Assembly: GCA_023255235.1 (NCBI GenBank)
Contig: JALRJA010000155.1
Coordinates: forward strand, 1-13,127
Direction: 5' to 3'
DNA from: Flaviramulus sp.
Lineage (GTDB): Bacteria > Bacteroidota > Bacteroidia > Flavobacteriales > Flavobacteriaceae
Length of the DNA stretch: 13,127 nucleotides
This document shows, in pieces, positions 7,053 to 13,127 of this stretch; positions within the stretch are counted from its first letter, which is position 1, and every line of letters begins with the position of its first letter. The position numbers and the translations under genes were made by a program. The notes below the pieces were generated by a model. The model made no database searches. It was not told where the DNA came from and saw nothing but the letters and a program-made list of their open reading frames with translations.

Positions 7053-8019
7053 ACTTCTTAAAAATAGCATACACAGGAAAATGATCGCTATAACCACCTT
7101 TGTATTTTTTACCAACATAAGTTCTAAAAGGTGTGCCTTTATAACGCCCGTTAAAAAGTTTTAAAAAATCGTCATCAAAAATATTTGCCGTATAGTATTC
7201 TAGCAAGTCCTTAGAAGGTTTTAAAAAATTGGCAGACATCATAATTTGATCAAATAAATGCCATTGGTGATTATGGTAAATGCTGCCTCGGCTAAAAGAA
7301 CGTAGCGTTTCCATTGGGTTAAAAAGATGACATTGTGATGCCAGTAGTTTAATACTAGTATTATGAGGTTCATCATTAAAATCGCCAATAACCAAAATTT
7401 TAGCATCAGCATCAGCCGTAGTTATTTTAGAAATAATGTCAATAACGCTATTAGCAGAAGCCAAACGCTTGTATTCGGTTTCTTTCTCACCTTCTCGCCT
7501 TGACGACCAGTGGTTTACAACAACATACACCTTTTCACCATCTAGTAAACCACACACCAATAAAATATCGCGTGTATAATCAGGCAATCCATCAGCATCA
7601 AATAAGGCTACATTACAAGTTTCAGAATGTAAAACCGTAAAAGCAGTCATGTCATAAAGCAAAGCCACATCAATACCACGTTCATCTGGCGAGTTATAAT
7701 GTATATAGCTATAGTTACAACCATCTAAATGCTTTGAAGCTATTAAATCTTGAATAACTTTGGCGTTTTCAACTTCGGCTAAACCCACAATAGCAGGATG
7801 TTTACCCGTTTCTTTTCGCCCAATATTAGAAATAGCAAAGCCTAATTTTCTAAGTTTATTATCATACCGTTTAGGTGTCCATTTCTTTGCAGATGTAGGT
7901 AAAAAATCGGTATCATGCGTATTGGGGTTATCAATTAAATCAAACAAATTTTCAAGATTATAAAATGCAACGGTTTGCATGTTGTTTCTAATAGGAATGT
8001 TGTCAAAAGTATCAGTCAT
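7051..8019 (-). CDS. EEP family hydrolase without signal peptide, paralogue of the 1586-2641 enzyme
   Basis: A 322-residue EEP-fold phosphodiesterase from the ATG at 8019. All active-site blocks are present: FYNLENLFD (about residues 19-27), AEVEN (81-85), SPDERGIDVALLY (110-122), VNHWSSR (168-174), GDFND (212-216) and GYSDHFPV (309-316). The C-terminal run GRYKGTPFRTY...GGYSDHFPV closely parallels GQYKGYPYRSW...GGYSDHFPV of the secreted hydrolase, so the two are paralogues. Three starts are possible. The ATG at 8085 gives an N-terminus overlapping the hflX promoter region and no convincing signal peptide. The ATG at 8019 is chosen here. The ATG at 7980 (MQTVAFYN) starts right at the first beta strand and fits the upstream -7-like element better. 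With either of the last two the enzyme is probably cytoplasmic. It is convergent with the DUF5689 gene and divergent from hflX. Confidence 0.85.
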   Translation of the reverse strand: MTDTFDNIPIRNNMQTVAFYNLENLFDLIDNPNTHDTDFLPTSAKKWTPKRYDNKLRKLGFAISNIGRKETGKHPAIVGLAEVENAKVIQDLIASKHLDGCNYSYIHYNSPDERGIDVALLYDMTAFTVLHSETCNVALFDADGLPDYTRDILLVCGLLDGEKVYVVVNHWSSRREGEKETEYKRLASANSVIDIISKITTADADAKILVIGDFNDEPHNTSIKLLASQCHLFNPMETLRSFSRGSIYHNHQWHLFDQIMMSANFLKPSKDLLEYYTANIFDDDFLKLFNGRYKGTPFRTYVGKKYKGGYSDHFPVYAIFKK

Positions 8020-8024
8020 AAAAT

Positions 8025-8032
8025 CAAAAGTA
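8025..8032 (-). promoter_or_regulatory. Candidate -7 promoter element for the second EEP hydrolase
   Basis: The minus strand reads TACTTTTG here, the same octamer as before the secreted paralogue. A start from it would fall at about 8020, giving a nearly leaderless message for the ATG at 8019 or a leader of about 40 nt for the ATG at 7980. A second TACTTTTG occurs at 8004-8011. No -33 TTG stands at the usual spacing. Confidence 0.3.
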
Positions 8033-8071
8033 ACATTAAAAATATACAAATTAAAAATGCTAACAATTATG

Positions 8072-8079
8072 TAACTTTG
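8072..8079 (+). promoter_or_regulatory. Candidate -7 promoter element for hflX
   Basis: TAACTTTG matches TAnnTTTG and ends 16 bases before the hflX ATG, predicting a very short leader. It argues against the second hydrolase starting as far upstream as 8085. No clear -33 TTG is seen. Confidence 0.45.
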
Positions 8080-8095
8080 TATCATATTTTTTTAT

Positions 8096-9313
8096 ATGAT
8101 AGAAAAGAAACAAATAGCTTTAGAAAAAGCCGTTTTAATAGGCGTTATAACAAAGGAGCAAAACGAAGAAAAATCAAAAGAATATTTAGATGAGCTAGAG
8201 TTTTTAACCTTTACAGCAGGCGGCTATGCAGTAAAGCGGTTTGTACAAAAAATGGATATGCCAAACCCTAAAACCTTTATAGGAACAGGCAAAATAGACG
8301 ATGTTCGCCAATATATAGAAGCACATGATATAGGAACAGCTATTTTTGACGACGAATTAACGGCAGCCCAAGAGCGTAATATTAGCAAAATTCTAAACGT
8401 AAAAGTACTAGATAGAACTAATTTAATACTAGATATTTTTGCACAAAGAGCCCAAACAAGCTATGCTCGTACCCAAGTTGAGTTAGCACAGTGCGAATAC
8501 CTATTACCCAGACTAAGAGGTATGTGGACACACCTTGAACGTCAAAAAGGAGGTATAGGAATGCGTGGACCAGGAGAAACCGAAATAGAAACAGACAGAC
8601 GTATAGTACGAGACAAAATAGCCCTATTAAAAGACCGCATAAAAACCATAGACAAGCAAATGGCAGTACAACGCGGTAACCGCGGTGCTATGGTTAGAGT
8701 AGCTTTAGTAGGTTATACAAACGTGGGTAAATCTACCCTTATGAATGTAATTAGTAAAAGCGATGTTTTTGCCGAAAACAAACTATTTGCAACCCTAGAC
8801 ACAACCGTTAGAAAAGTAGTTATACAAAACCTCCCATTTTTATTAAGCGATACCGTAGGGTTTATAAGAAAGCTTCCCACCCAATTAGTAGATAGTTTTA
8901 AAAGCACACTAGACGAAGTAAGAGAAGCAGACTTACTACTTCATATAGTAGATATTTCGCACCCCAATTTTGAAGAACACATACAATCTGTAAACAAAGT
9001 TTTAGGCGAAATAAAAAGCAGTAACAAACCAACCATTATGGTTTTTAACAAAATTGATGCCTACCAAGCACAACCCATAGACCAAAATGATTTAGAAACC
9101 CCCAAAACACAAAAGCACTACACACTACAAGAATGGAAAAACACCTGGATGAGTAAAATAGGCAACAATGCCCTATTTATTTCAGCATTAAACAAACAAA
9201 ACTTAGAAGACTTTAAAAAACGCGTCTATGATGAAGTAAGAGAAATTCACATAACCCGTTTTCCATACAACCACTTCCTTTATCCAGACTACAACAGTGA
9301 AGATATACACTAA
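8096..9313 (+). CDS. hflX: HflX ribosome-associated GTPase
   Basis: A 405-residue GTPase of the OBG/HflX family. The N-terminal HflX domain (about 1-195) includes the KTFIGTGKID segment and the glycine-rich signature MRGPGETEIETDRR (156-169), followed by a helical linker (KDRIKTIDKQM). The G domain starts near residue 200: G1/P-loop GYTNVGKST at 206-214, G3 DTVGF at 252-256 and G4 NKID at 318-321, with SALNKQN as the likely G5 region. HflX binds the 50S subunit and splits stalled or heat-damaged ribosomes in bacteria where it has been studied. Length and motifs are those of a complete protein. The gene appears monocistronic: a divergent hydrolase lies upstream and a structured non-coding element downstream. 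Its codons favour ATA and CTA and are C-rich near the 3' end. Confidence 0.96.
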   Translation: MIEKKQIALEKAVLIGVITKEQNEEKSKEYLDELEFLTFTAGGYAVKRFVQKMDMPNPKTFIGTGKIDDVRQYIEAHDIGTAIFDDELTAAQERNISKILNVKVLDRTNLILDIFAQRAQTSYARTQVELAQCEYLLPRLRGMWTHLERQKGGIGMRGPGETEIETDRRIVRDKIALLKDRIKTIDKQMAVQRGNRGAMVRVALVGYTNVGKSTLMNVISKSDVFAENKLFATLDTTVRKVVIQNLPFLLSDTVGFIRKLPTQLVDSFKSTLDEVREADLLLHIVDISHPNFEEHIQSVNKVLGEIKSSNKPTIMVFNKIDAYQAQPIDQNDLETPKTQKHYTLQEWKNTWMSKIGNNALFISALNKQNLEDFKKRVYDEVREIHITRFPYNHFLYPDYNSEDIH

Positions 9314-9319
9314 ATACTA

Positions 9320-9443
9320 AGGGCGTTACCCTGAAACAAGTTCAGGGTCGGGCTATTCGCTATATCTTTTGTTTTTTTAACACCTAGCAAAAAACCACAC
9401 CAAATAAAAAAAACAAAAGGATGCCGCTACTATCCCTAACGCA
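9320..9443. repeat. Complex palindromic intergenic element (possible dispersed repeat)
   Basis: About 124 bases with nested self-complementarity. The outer arms are GCGTTA (9323-9328) and TAACGC (9437-9442). An inner hairpin, ACCCTGAA (9328-9335) and TTCAGGGT (9341-9348), has a 5-nt loop. A long T-rich arm (9364-9378, ATCTTTTG then seven T) pairs with an A-rich arm at about 9406-9422 (run of A, CAAAAGGAT). Between them CGGGCTATTCGCTATATC partly mirrors GATGCCGCTACTATCCC. It is far more GC-rich at its ends than the surrounding intergenic DNA. I recall similar sequences between genes in other flavobacterial genomes, but this cannot be confirmed here. It may fold as RNA or DNA cruciform; it does not look like a simple terminator for hflX. 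Confidence 0.6.
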
Positions 9444-9491
9444 AAAAAAAAGCCGTTTAAAACAGACTGCAAAATATCTGCTTTAAACAGC
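9443..9491 (-). terminator. Rho-independent terminator for the DUF3078 gene
   Basis: On the minus strand the arms at 9477-9491 and 9452-9466 pair over 15 positions, counting two G-U pairs. The loop is 10 nt and nine U residues follow (A run 9443-9451 on the plus strand). Read in the plus direction the stem has mismatches and no T run, so it serves the minus-strand gene. Confidence 0.85.
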
Positions 9492-9509
9492 CTTTATATA
9501 TTAAAAAAA

Positions 9510-10436
9510 TTAAAACTTATAACTTAAACCAAACGTATAATAGGTTTGTAATTTGTTATCCAAATCATCAAACGATGTAGCCGTAGCAGGTATTTGAGCC
9601 AAAGCATAATTTAAAGCTTCTTGCTTGTTATTTCTTAAACCAAAATCAAACCCAACACCAATCATTTTCCATAAAGTATACCCAAAAGAGTTTGTCCATG
9701 TCCAGTTTGAAAAATTACTATCCTTATAACTTTCAAACATAGATAAGTTTGTTTTAAAATTAATAGCTCCTATTTGTCTGGTATAATCTGCAATAATTTT
9801 AGCACCTAAAGACGACTCAAAAACCGTATCACCACTACTAAACACAAAGTTATAGTTTAAAGGATGAATAACCACAATAAGGTTTTCAATAGGTGTCCAG
9901 GTAGCACCAATACCTAAGTCTAAATACCCAGGATCGTTAAAATTATTAAGCAAAGTTGTTCGGTATTCCATAAGTCCAGAAGCAGCAAGCGTTTTACTTA
10001 AGTTTCTACCATACAATGAAGAAATATTAAACACATCGGTAGTTGGTCTAAAACTATCATTATCTGTATCAATATCTCTGTCATCTAATTTTACCCAATT
10101 TAAATTGGTAGTTAAAGCATTTCTCCAAAAAGATTTTTCTTGAATTAAGTTGGCAAAGGCATTTACCGTAAAGCCCACATTACCCGAATTATTGTTTGGA
10201 ATACCTTGCGAATACCAATTGTTAAACCCAGATAAACTTCCTCCAATAGTACCAAAAGCACCAGTTCTCCATCCAGGAAGTGCATCTATTAAACCTTGTA
10301 TAGAATCGGCTTCTTTTTGAGCAGCGTCGGCTTCGGCTTGTTTGACCTCTTTTTGGGTTTGTAATTCTTCTCTAGTTTGTGCTTTTACGGAAATAATTAC
10401 CATAAAAAAGCTAAGTAGTAATACTGTTTTTTTCAT
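9510..10436 (-). CDS. DUF3078 outer-membrane-type protein
   Basis: A 308-residue protein with a clear Sec signal peptide (MKKTVLLLSFFMVIISVKA, then QTREEL). Residues about 21-50 form a short charged, alanine-rich coiled coil (QKEVKQAEADAAQKEADSI). From about 55 onward it has a beta-rich pattern of alternating hydrophobic and polar residues: GWRTGAFGTIGGSLSGFNNW, then repeated Asn-rich strands, ending TFGLSYKF with C-terminal Phe. This fits the Bacteroidota DUF3078 family, probably a small outer-membrane beta-barrel. Its function is unknown to me. It lies downstream of the Fe-S genes on the same strand, but a well-formed promoter at 10457-10488 and its own terminator suggest it can be transcribed alone. 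Confidence 0.85.
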   Translation of the reverse strand: MKKTVLLLSFFMVIISVKAQTREELQTQKEVKQAEADAAQKEADSIQGLIDALPGWRTGAFGTIGGSLSGFNNWYSQGIPNNNSGNVGFTVNAFANLIQEKSFWRNALTTNLNWVKLDDRDIDTDNDSFRPTTDVFNISSLYGRNLSKTLAASGLMEYRTTLLNNFNDPGYLDLGIGATWTPIENLIVVIHPLNYNFVFSSGDTVFESSLGAKIIADYTRQIGAINFKTNLSMFESYKDSNFSNWTWTNSFGYTLWKMIGVGFDFGLRNNKQEALNYALAQIPATATSFDDLDNKLQTYYTFGLSYKF

Positions 10437-10456
10437 TTTTAAAAATTTTAGGTATG

Positions 10457-10488
10457 CAAATATATAGTTTTATAACTAATAGAAACAA
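10457..10488 (-). promoter_or_regulatory. Promoter for the DUF3078 gene (-7 and -33 elements)
   Basis: On the minus strand TTG (10488-10486) is followed after 21 bases by TATATTTG (10464-10457). This matches both parts of the Bacteroidota sigma-A promoter, TTG and TAnnTTTG, at a normal spacing. The -7 element ends 20 bases before the ATG. It is the best-formed promoter in the window. Confidence 0.6.
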
Positions 10489-10503
10489 TAGTAGTTATAA
10501 CTA
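10465..10503. promoter_or_regulatory. Paired palindromes around the DUF3078 promoter, possible operator
   Basis: TAGTTATAACTA (10492-10503) is a perfect 12-bp palindrome. TAGTTTTATAACTA (10465-10478) is a near copy with two extra T. Their centres are about 26 bases apart and they lie on either side of the -33 TTG, a layout compatible with a dimeric regulator binding twice. No regulator gene is adjacent. Confidence 0.25.
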
Positions 10504-10509
10504 AGTTTG

Positions 10510-11016
10510 TTATTTATTTTTATATAGCGGCACAGAAGAGCATGCCTCACCATACATGATAGATTTTACAATGGGTTTTAATTTGGTAGTAAGCATTATA
10601 TAGGCATTATCTGGAATAGGTTTTTTTGAACAGCCTTTTATAATAACAGGTTTATTGGCAAAGTTTGAAACCGCCATATTATTTATAACATCTTGAAAAA
10701 TAGCAGTTTCTAAAGTTTCAAGATTACCAATAATTGTTTTTTTAGTGTAGGGTTCTAAGGCAATACTTATCAACATAAATGCCCAGCCAGGTATAATGGC
10801 ATTGGTACTACAAGTTAATGCTACATAAGCGTTTTTATATTGACTCCAATTGTGGTTTGCAACCTGTGTTCTAAAATCGGTTTCACGTAAAACAAACCCT
10901 TCAAATAGCCAATCTTTAATATCTAATAATATGCGTTCTCCTTCAGGATAATAATCTTCTAGGTCTATTGTAATTAAGTTACTATTGGCTACCCTATTAA
11001 TGATTTCGTCTTTCAA
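10510..11016 (-). CDS. DUF2480 family protein, SUF-linked (uncharacterised)
   Basis: A 168-residue soluble protein without signal peptide or membrane segment. It matches the Bacteroidota DUF2480 family closely: MKDEIINRVANS at the N-terminus, DLEDYYPEGERILLDIKDW at 18-36, ALTCSTNAIIPGWAF at 66-80, VIIKGCSKKPIP at 124-135 and IMYGEACSSVPLY at 153-165. Its only three cysteines (C69, C129, C159) each lie in one of these blocks, suggesting a metal or cluster site or redox role; this is inference. The start is TTG at 11016: it places MKDEI exactly at the family's usual N-terminus, and no in-frame ATG, GTG or TTG lies in the upstream gap. It follows the DUF59 gene by 59 bases and belongs to the sufE group. 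Function unknown. Confidence 0.88.
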   Translation of the reverse strand: MKDEIINRVANSNLITIDLEDYYPEGERILLDIKDWLFEGFVLRETDFRTQVANHNWSQYKNAYVALTCSTNAIIPGWAFMLISIALEPYTKKTIIGNLETLETAIFQDVINNMAVSNFANKPVIIKGCSKKPIPDNAYIMLTTKLKPIVKSIMYGEACSSVPLYKNK

Positions 11017-11075
11017 AAAAACAATTGTTAAGTTATGTGATTTTCTTAAAAATGAGACTCTTGGTATGTTGTTAA

Positions 11076-11402
11076 TTACAACATTCCTAGTTCTAATTTG
11101 GCTTCTTCACTCATTAATTCTTGTGTCCACGGCGGATCGAAAGTGATTTCAACTTCGGCACTTTTTACAGCGTTAAGCGATTTTACTTTTTCTTCAACTT
11201 CTAGTGGTAAGGTTTCTGCAACTGGGCAGTTGGGTGTTGTTAATGTCATTAAAATTTTAACATCATAATCTTCATTTACAAACACATCATAAATTAAGCC
11301 TAGCTCATATATGTCAACAGGAATTTCTGGGTCGTAAATGGTTTTAAGTACATTGACTATTTTTTCTCCTAATTGGGTAGTATCTATGGTTGAATTGCTC
11401 AT
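11076..11402 (-). CDS. DUF59/MIP18 family Fe-S assembly protein (SufT-like)
   Basis: A 108-residue protein, a single DUF59 (MIP18-like) domain. Signature blocks are DPEIPVDIYELGLIY at 24-38, TLTTPNCPVAETLP at 54-67 (C59) and ITFDPPWTQELMSEEAK at 86-102. In other organisms DUF59 proteins (SufT, MIP18/CIAO2) help mature or deliver Fe-S clusters; SufT of Firmicutes is the closest functional model. The protein is small, cytosolic and full-length. It sits between sufE (33-base gap) and the DUF2480 gene (59-base gap) on the same strand, as I recall for SUF loci of Bacteroidota. I would not use the sufT symbol firmly because paralogues of this domain serve different pathways. Confidence 0.9.
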   Translation of the reverse strand: MSNSTIDTTQLGEKIVNVLKTIYDPEIPVDIYELGLIYDVFVNEDYDVKILMTLTTPNCPVAETLPLEVEEKVKSLNAVKSAEVEITFDPPWTQELMSEEAKLELGML

Positions 11403-11435
11403 GTTTTTAATTTTTTAATTACACTATTTAAACAG

Positions 11436-11858
11436 TTAGTTTAGTTGTGTTTGGTATGCAATAGCATACATTTTTAATTGTTTTATCATGCTTACCAAAC
11501 CGTTTGCTCGGGTTGGCGATAAATGTTCTTTTAAACCAATTTCATCTATAAAGCTGGTATTTGCTTCTATGATATCTTTTGGGTTTTGATTTGAAAATAC
11601 CCGTATTAAAATAGCAATAATGCCTTTGGTAATAATAGCATCGCTATCGGCAGTAAATGTTACTTTATTGTCTTTCATTTGGGCATGTAACCAAACCTTA
11701 CTTTGACATCCTTTTATGATGTTGTTATCTGTTTTGTATTGGTTGTCTATTAAAGGTAGTTCTTTCCCTAAATCAATCATATATTGGTAGCGTTCTTCCC
11801 AATTTTCAAACATTGAAAATTCTTCAATTAGGGTATTTTGTATTTCGTTAATAGTCAC
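11436..11858 (-). CDS. sufE: SufE family cysteine desulfuration protein
   Basis: A 140-residue SufE. It accepts persulfide sulfur from SufS and passes it to the SufBCD scaffold. The sulfur-accepting cysteine is in IIKGCQSKVWLHA (C51 from the start chosen), and the C-terminal block IDEIGLKEHLSPTRANGL is the usual family signature. The start is taken as GTG at 11858 (MTINEIQNTL), which fits the usual N-terminus. A TTG at 11888 would add ten residues, but that stretch overlaps a -7 promoter element (11875-11882) whose transcript would begin downstream of it. sufS lies immediately upstream on the same strand, with 109 bases between its stop and this start. Confidence 0.93.
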   Translation of the reverse strand: MTINEIQNTLIEEFSMFENWEERYQYMIDLGKELPLIDNQYKTDNNIIKGCQSKVWLHAQMKDNKVTFTADSDAIITKGIIAILIRVFSNQNPKDIIEANTSFIDEIGLKEHLSPTRANGLVSMIKQLKMYAIAYQTQLN

Positions 11859-11874
11859 AGCGAAAAAATTTTTA

Positions 11875-11882
11875 CAAATATA
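11875..11882 (-). promoter_or_regulatory. Candidate -7 element for sufE-DUF59-DUF2480
   Basis: The minus strand reads TATATTTG, matching TAnnTTTG and identical to the -7 element of the DUF3078 gene. It ends 17 bases before the GTG start of sufE. No -33 TTG is at the usual distance. It would allow sufE to be expressed apart from sufS. Confidence 0.42.
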
Positions 11883-11883
11883 C

Positions 11884-11896
11884 AACAACTGTTGTT
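11884..11896. promoter_or_regulatory. AACAAC-T-GTTGTT inverted repeat upstream of the sufE -7 element
   Basis: A perfect 6-bp inverted repeat with a 1-base centre lies just upstream of the candidate -7 element, within the promoter spacer. It could be a regulator site, but it is short and may be chance. Confidence 0.2.
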
Positions 11897-11967
11897 ATGG
11901 CGTTATTAACTGTTTTCTAAAATTTGATAGTTAGTATTTTAGTTTGTAAACAACTATGCTGTTCACA

Positions 11968-13127
11968 TTATGAAAGCATTGCTTTAGCTTTTTCAACACC
12001 TTGAACAAAAGTGTCTATTTCTGCTTTGGTGTTGTAAAATGAAAAGGAAGCTCTAACAGTACCTGGAATTTTATAATAATCCATAATGGGTTGTGCACAG
12101 TGATGTCCTGTGCGTACGGCAATTGCAAGTTTGTCTAAAATAGTACCCACATCATAAGGGTGAATGCCTTCTAAATTAAAAGATATTACCGATGTTTTAT
12201 TTTTTGCGGTTCCGTAAATTTTTAATCCTTCTATGCTTAGTAGTTTTTTAGTGGCATATTCTAGTAGGTCGTTTTCATATTGTGCAATAGCGTTAAATCC
12301 TATGTTATTCATATAATCTATTGCTGCTCCAAAGGCAATGCCGCCACATATATTGGGTGTTCCTGCTTCAAATTTATGTGGTAAATCTGCATAGGTGGTT
12401 TTTTTAAAAGTAACTTGTGCTATCATTTCGCCACCACCTTGATAAGGCGGTAGTTTTTTTAGCCATGTTTCTTTTCCGTAAAGCATGCCTACGCCTGTTG
12501 GTCCACACATTTTATGTGCTGATGTTACATAGAAATCTACATTTAATTTTTGTAGGTCTGGTTTTATATGAGGACAGGCTTGAGCACCGTCAATTAATAC
12601 TGCGGCACCGTAGTTGTGTGCTTTTTCTATGATATATTCTATGGGGTTTATGGTTCCTAGTGCATTAGATATGTGGTTTACAAATACTAATTTGGTGTTT
12701 TTTGATAGCAGTTTGTTGTATTCTGCCATTATTAAATCACCTTCTTGATTCATAGGAATTACTTTTAAGATGGCTCCTGTGCGTTCACAAAGCATTTGCC
12801 ATGGTACTATATTGCTGTGATGTTCTAGGGCTGATACTAGTATTTCATCGTTTTTTTTGAGTAGTGATGAAAACCCGTTTGCTACTAGGTTAATGCTGTG
12901 TGTTGTGCCTGAGGTGAAAATAATTTCGTGTGCGTGTTTGGCATTAAAGTGGGTTTGTATTTTGTGGCGTGCTTGTTCGTATTTGTCTGTTGCTTCTTGG
13001 CTTAGTGTGTGTACGCCTCTGTGTATGTTTGCATTGTAGTTTTTGTAATAGTGTGTAATGGCATCTATAACTTGTTGTGGGGTTTGTGATGTTGCGGCAT
13101 TATCTAAATATATTAATGTTTTGCCAT
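11968..13127 (-). CDS. sufS: SufS cysteine desulfurase (5' end outside window)
   Basis: A PLP-dependent class V aminotransferase-fold desulfurase that takes sulfur from cysteine for Fe-S assembly. The frame runs unbroken to the right edge, giving 385 residues; about 20 N-terminal residues are missing compared with the usual length of about 405. Numbering from the first whole codon at 13125, the fragment shows YLDNAATSQTPQQVIDAI near its start, HRGVHTLSQEATDKYE, TSGTTHSINLVANGF, EHHSNIVPWQ, LIDGAQACPHIKPD, the PLP-binding Lys in TSAHKMCGPTGVG (about 205), the catalytic Cys in RTGHHCAQP (about 343, codon 12097-12099) and GTVRASFSFYN. All essential residues are present. An ATG at 12795 is internal. 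The group II (SufS) type is supported by sufE downstream; sufBCD are probably upstream, beyond the window. Confidence 0.95.
   Translation of the reverse strand, partial: GKTLIYLDNAATSQTPQQVIDAITHYYKNYNANIHRGVHTLSQEATDKYEQARHKIQTHFNAKHAHEIIFTSGTTHSINLVANGFSSLLKKNDEILVSALEHHSNIVPWQMLCERTGAILKVIPMNQEGDLIMAEYNKLLSKNTKLVFVNHISNALGTINPIEYIIEKAHNYGAAVLIDGAQACPHIKPDLQKLNVDFYVTSAHKMCGPTGVGMLYGKETWLKKLPPYQGGGEMIAQVTFKKTTYADLPHKFEAGTPNICGGIAFGAAIDYMNNIGFNAIAQYENDLLEYATKKLLSIEGLKIYGTAKNKTSVISFNLEGIHPYDVGTILDKLAIAVRTGHHCAQPIMDYYKIPGTVRASFSFYNTKAEIDTFVQGVEKAKAMLS

Noticed and set aside
1586..8085. Anti-phage defence island reading of the nuclease-fold genes
   Set aside because: One enzyme is exported, the partners are outer-membrane uptake proteins, and no helicase, sensor, reverse transcriptase, integrase or toxin-like gene is present.
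11968..12795. A shortened cysteine desulfurase starting at ATG 12795
   Set aside because: The same frame continues to the window edge with highly typical SufS N-terminal motifs, so the gene is complete on this side and only cut by the window.
8900..13127. C-rich, G-poor coding strands at the end of hflX and the start of sufS as a sign of gene transfer
   Set aside because: Sample stretches show C well above G on the coding strand in both genes although they lie on opposite strands, and parts of the receptor gene do the same. Both genes are core and well conserved, so this looks like ordinary codon-level variation.

Overview
The window looks like chromosomal DNA of a Bacteroidota bacterium, most likely a (probably marine) member of the Flavobacteriaceae. 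The signs are an AT-rich composition, TonB-dependent receptors ending in Phe, proteins of Bacteroidota-restricted families (DUF5689, DUF2480, DUF3078), TAnnTTTG-type -7 promoter elements with no obvious Shine-Dalgarno sequences, and a SUF iron-sulfur gene order that I recall from flavobacteria. The genus cannot be decided from what is visible. There is no rRNA, tRNA, CRISPR, insertion sequence or phage gene.

Layout. Positions 1-1033 hold the 3' end of an Oar-like TonB-dependent receptor, closed by a strong hairpin terminator. Next comes a small four-helix membrane protein with several histidines (1139-1579). From 1586 to about 8020 lies the most distinctive block. A secreted endonuclease/exonuclease/phosphatase-fold (EEP) hydrolase gene is on the minus strand. 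Divergent from it is a two-gene plus-strand operon: a 937-aa TonB-dependent receptor and a DUF5689 lipoprotein with a surface-export-like acidic signal. A second EEP hydrolase gene, without a signal peptide, follows on the minus strand. A bidirectional terminator separates the operon from this second hydrolase. hflX (8096-9313) is transcribed divergently from it.

Downstream of hflX is a roughly 125-bp intricately palindromic intergenic element, then a terminator facing the other way. From 9510 to the right edge all genes are on the minus strand. In order of transcription they are sufS (5' end outside the window), sufE, a DUF59/SufT-like gene, a DUF2480 gene and a DUF3078 outer-membrane-type gene. 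sufE appears to start at GTG and the DUF2480 gene at TTG. -7-like elements precede sufE and the DUF3078 gene.

How the genes may work together. SufS and SufE form a desulfurase/sulfur-relay pair; the DUF59 protein is a likely Fe-S maturation factor, and DUF2480, with three cysteines, is a plausible but uncharacterised partner. The receptor, surface lipoprotein and two phosphodiesterase-fold enzymes look like an outer-membrane capture, uptake and degradation unit. Its substrate is unknown. Nucleic acid or another phosphorylated compound is the best guess from the enzyme family, and this is the best candidate for an undescribed system here.
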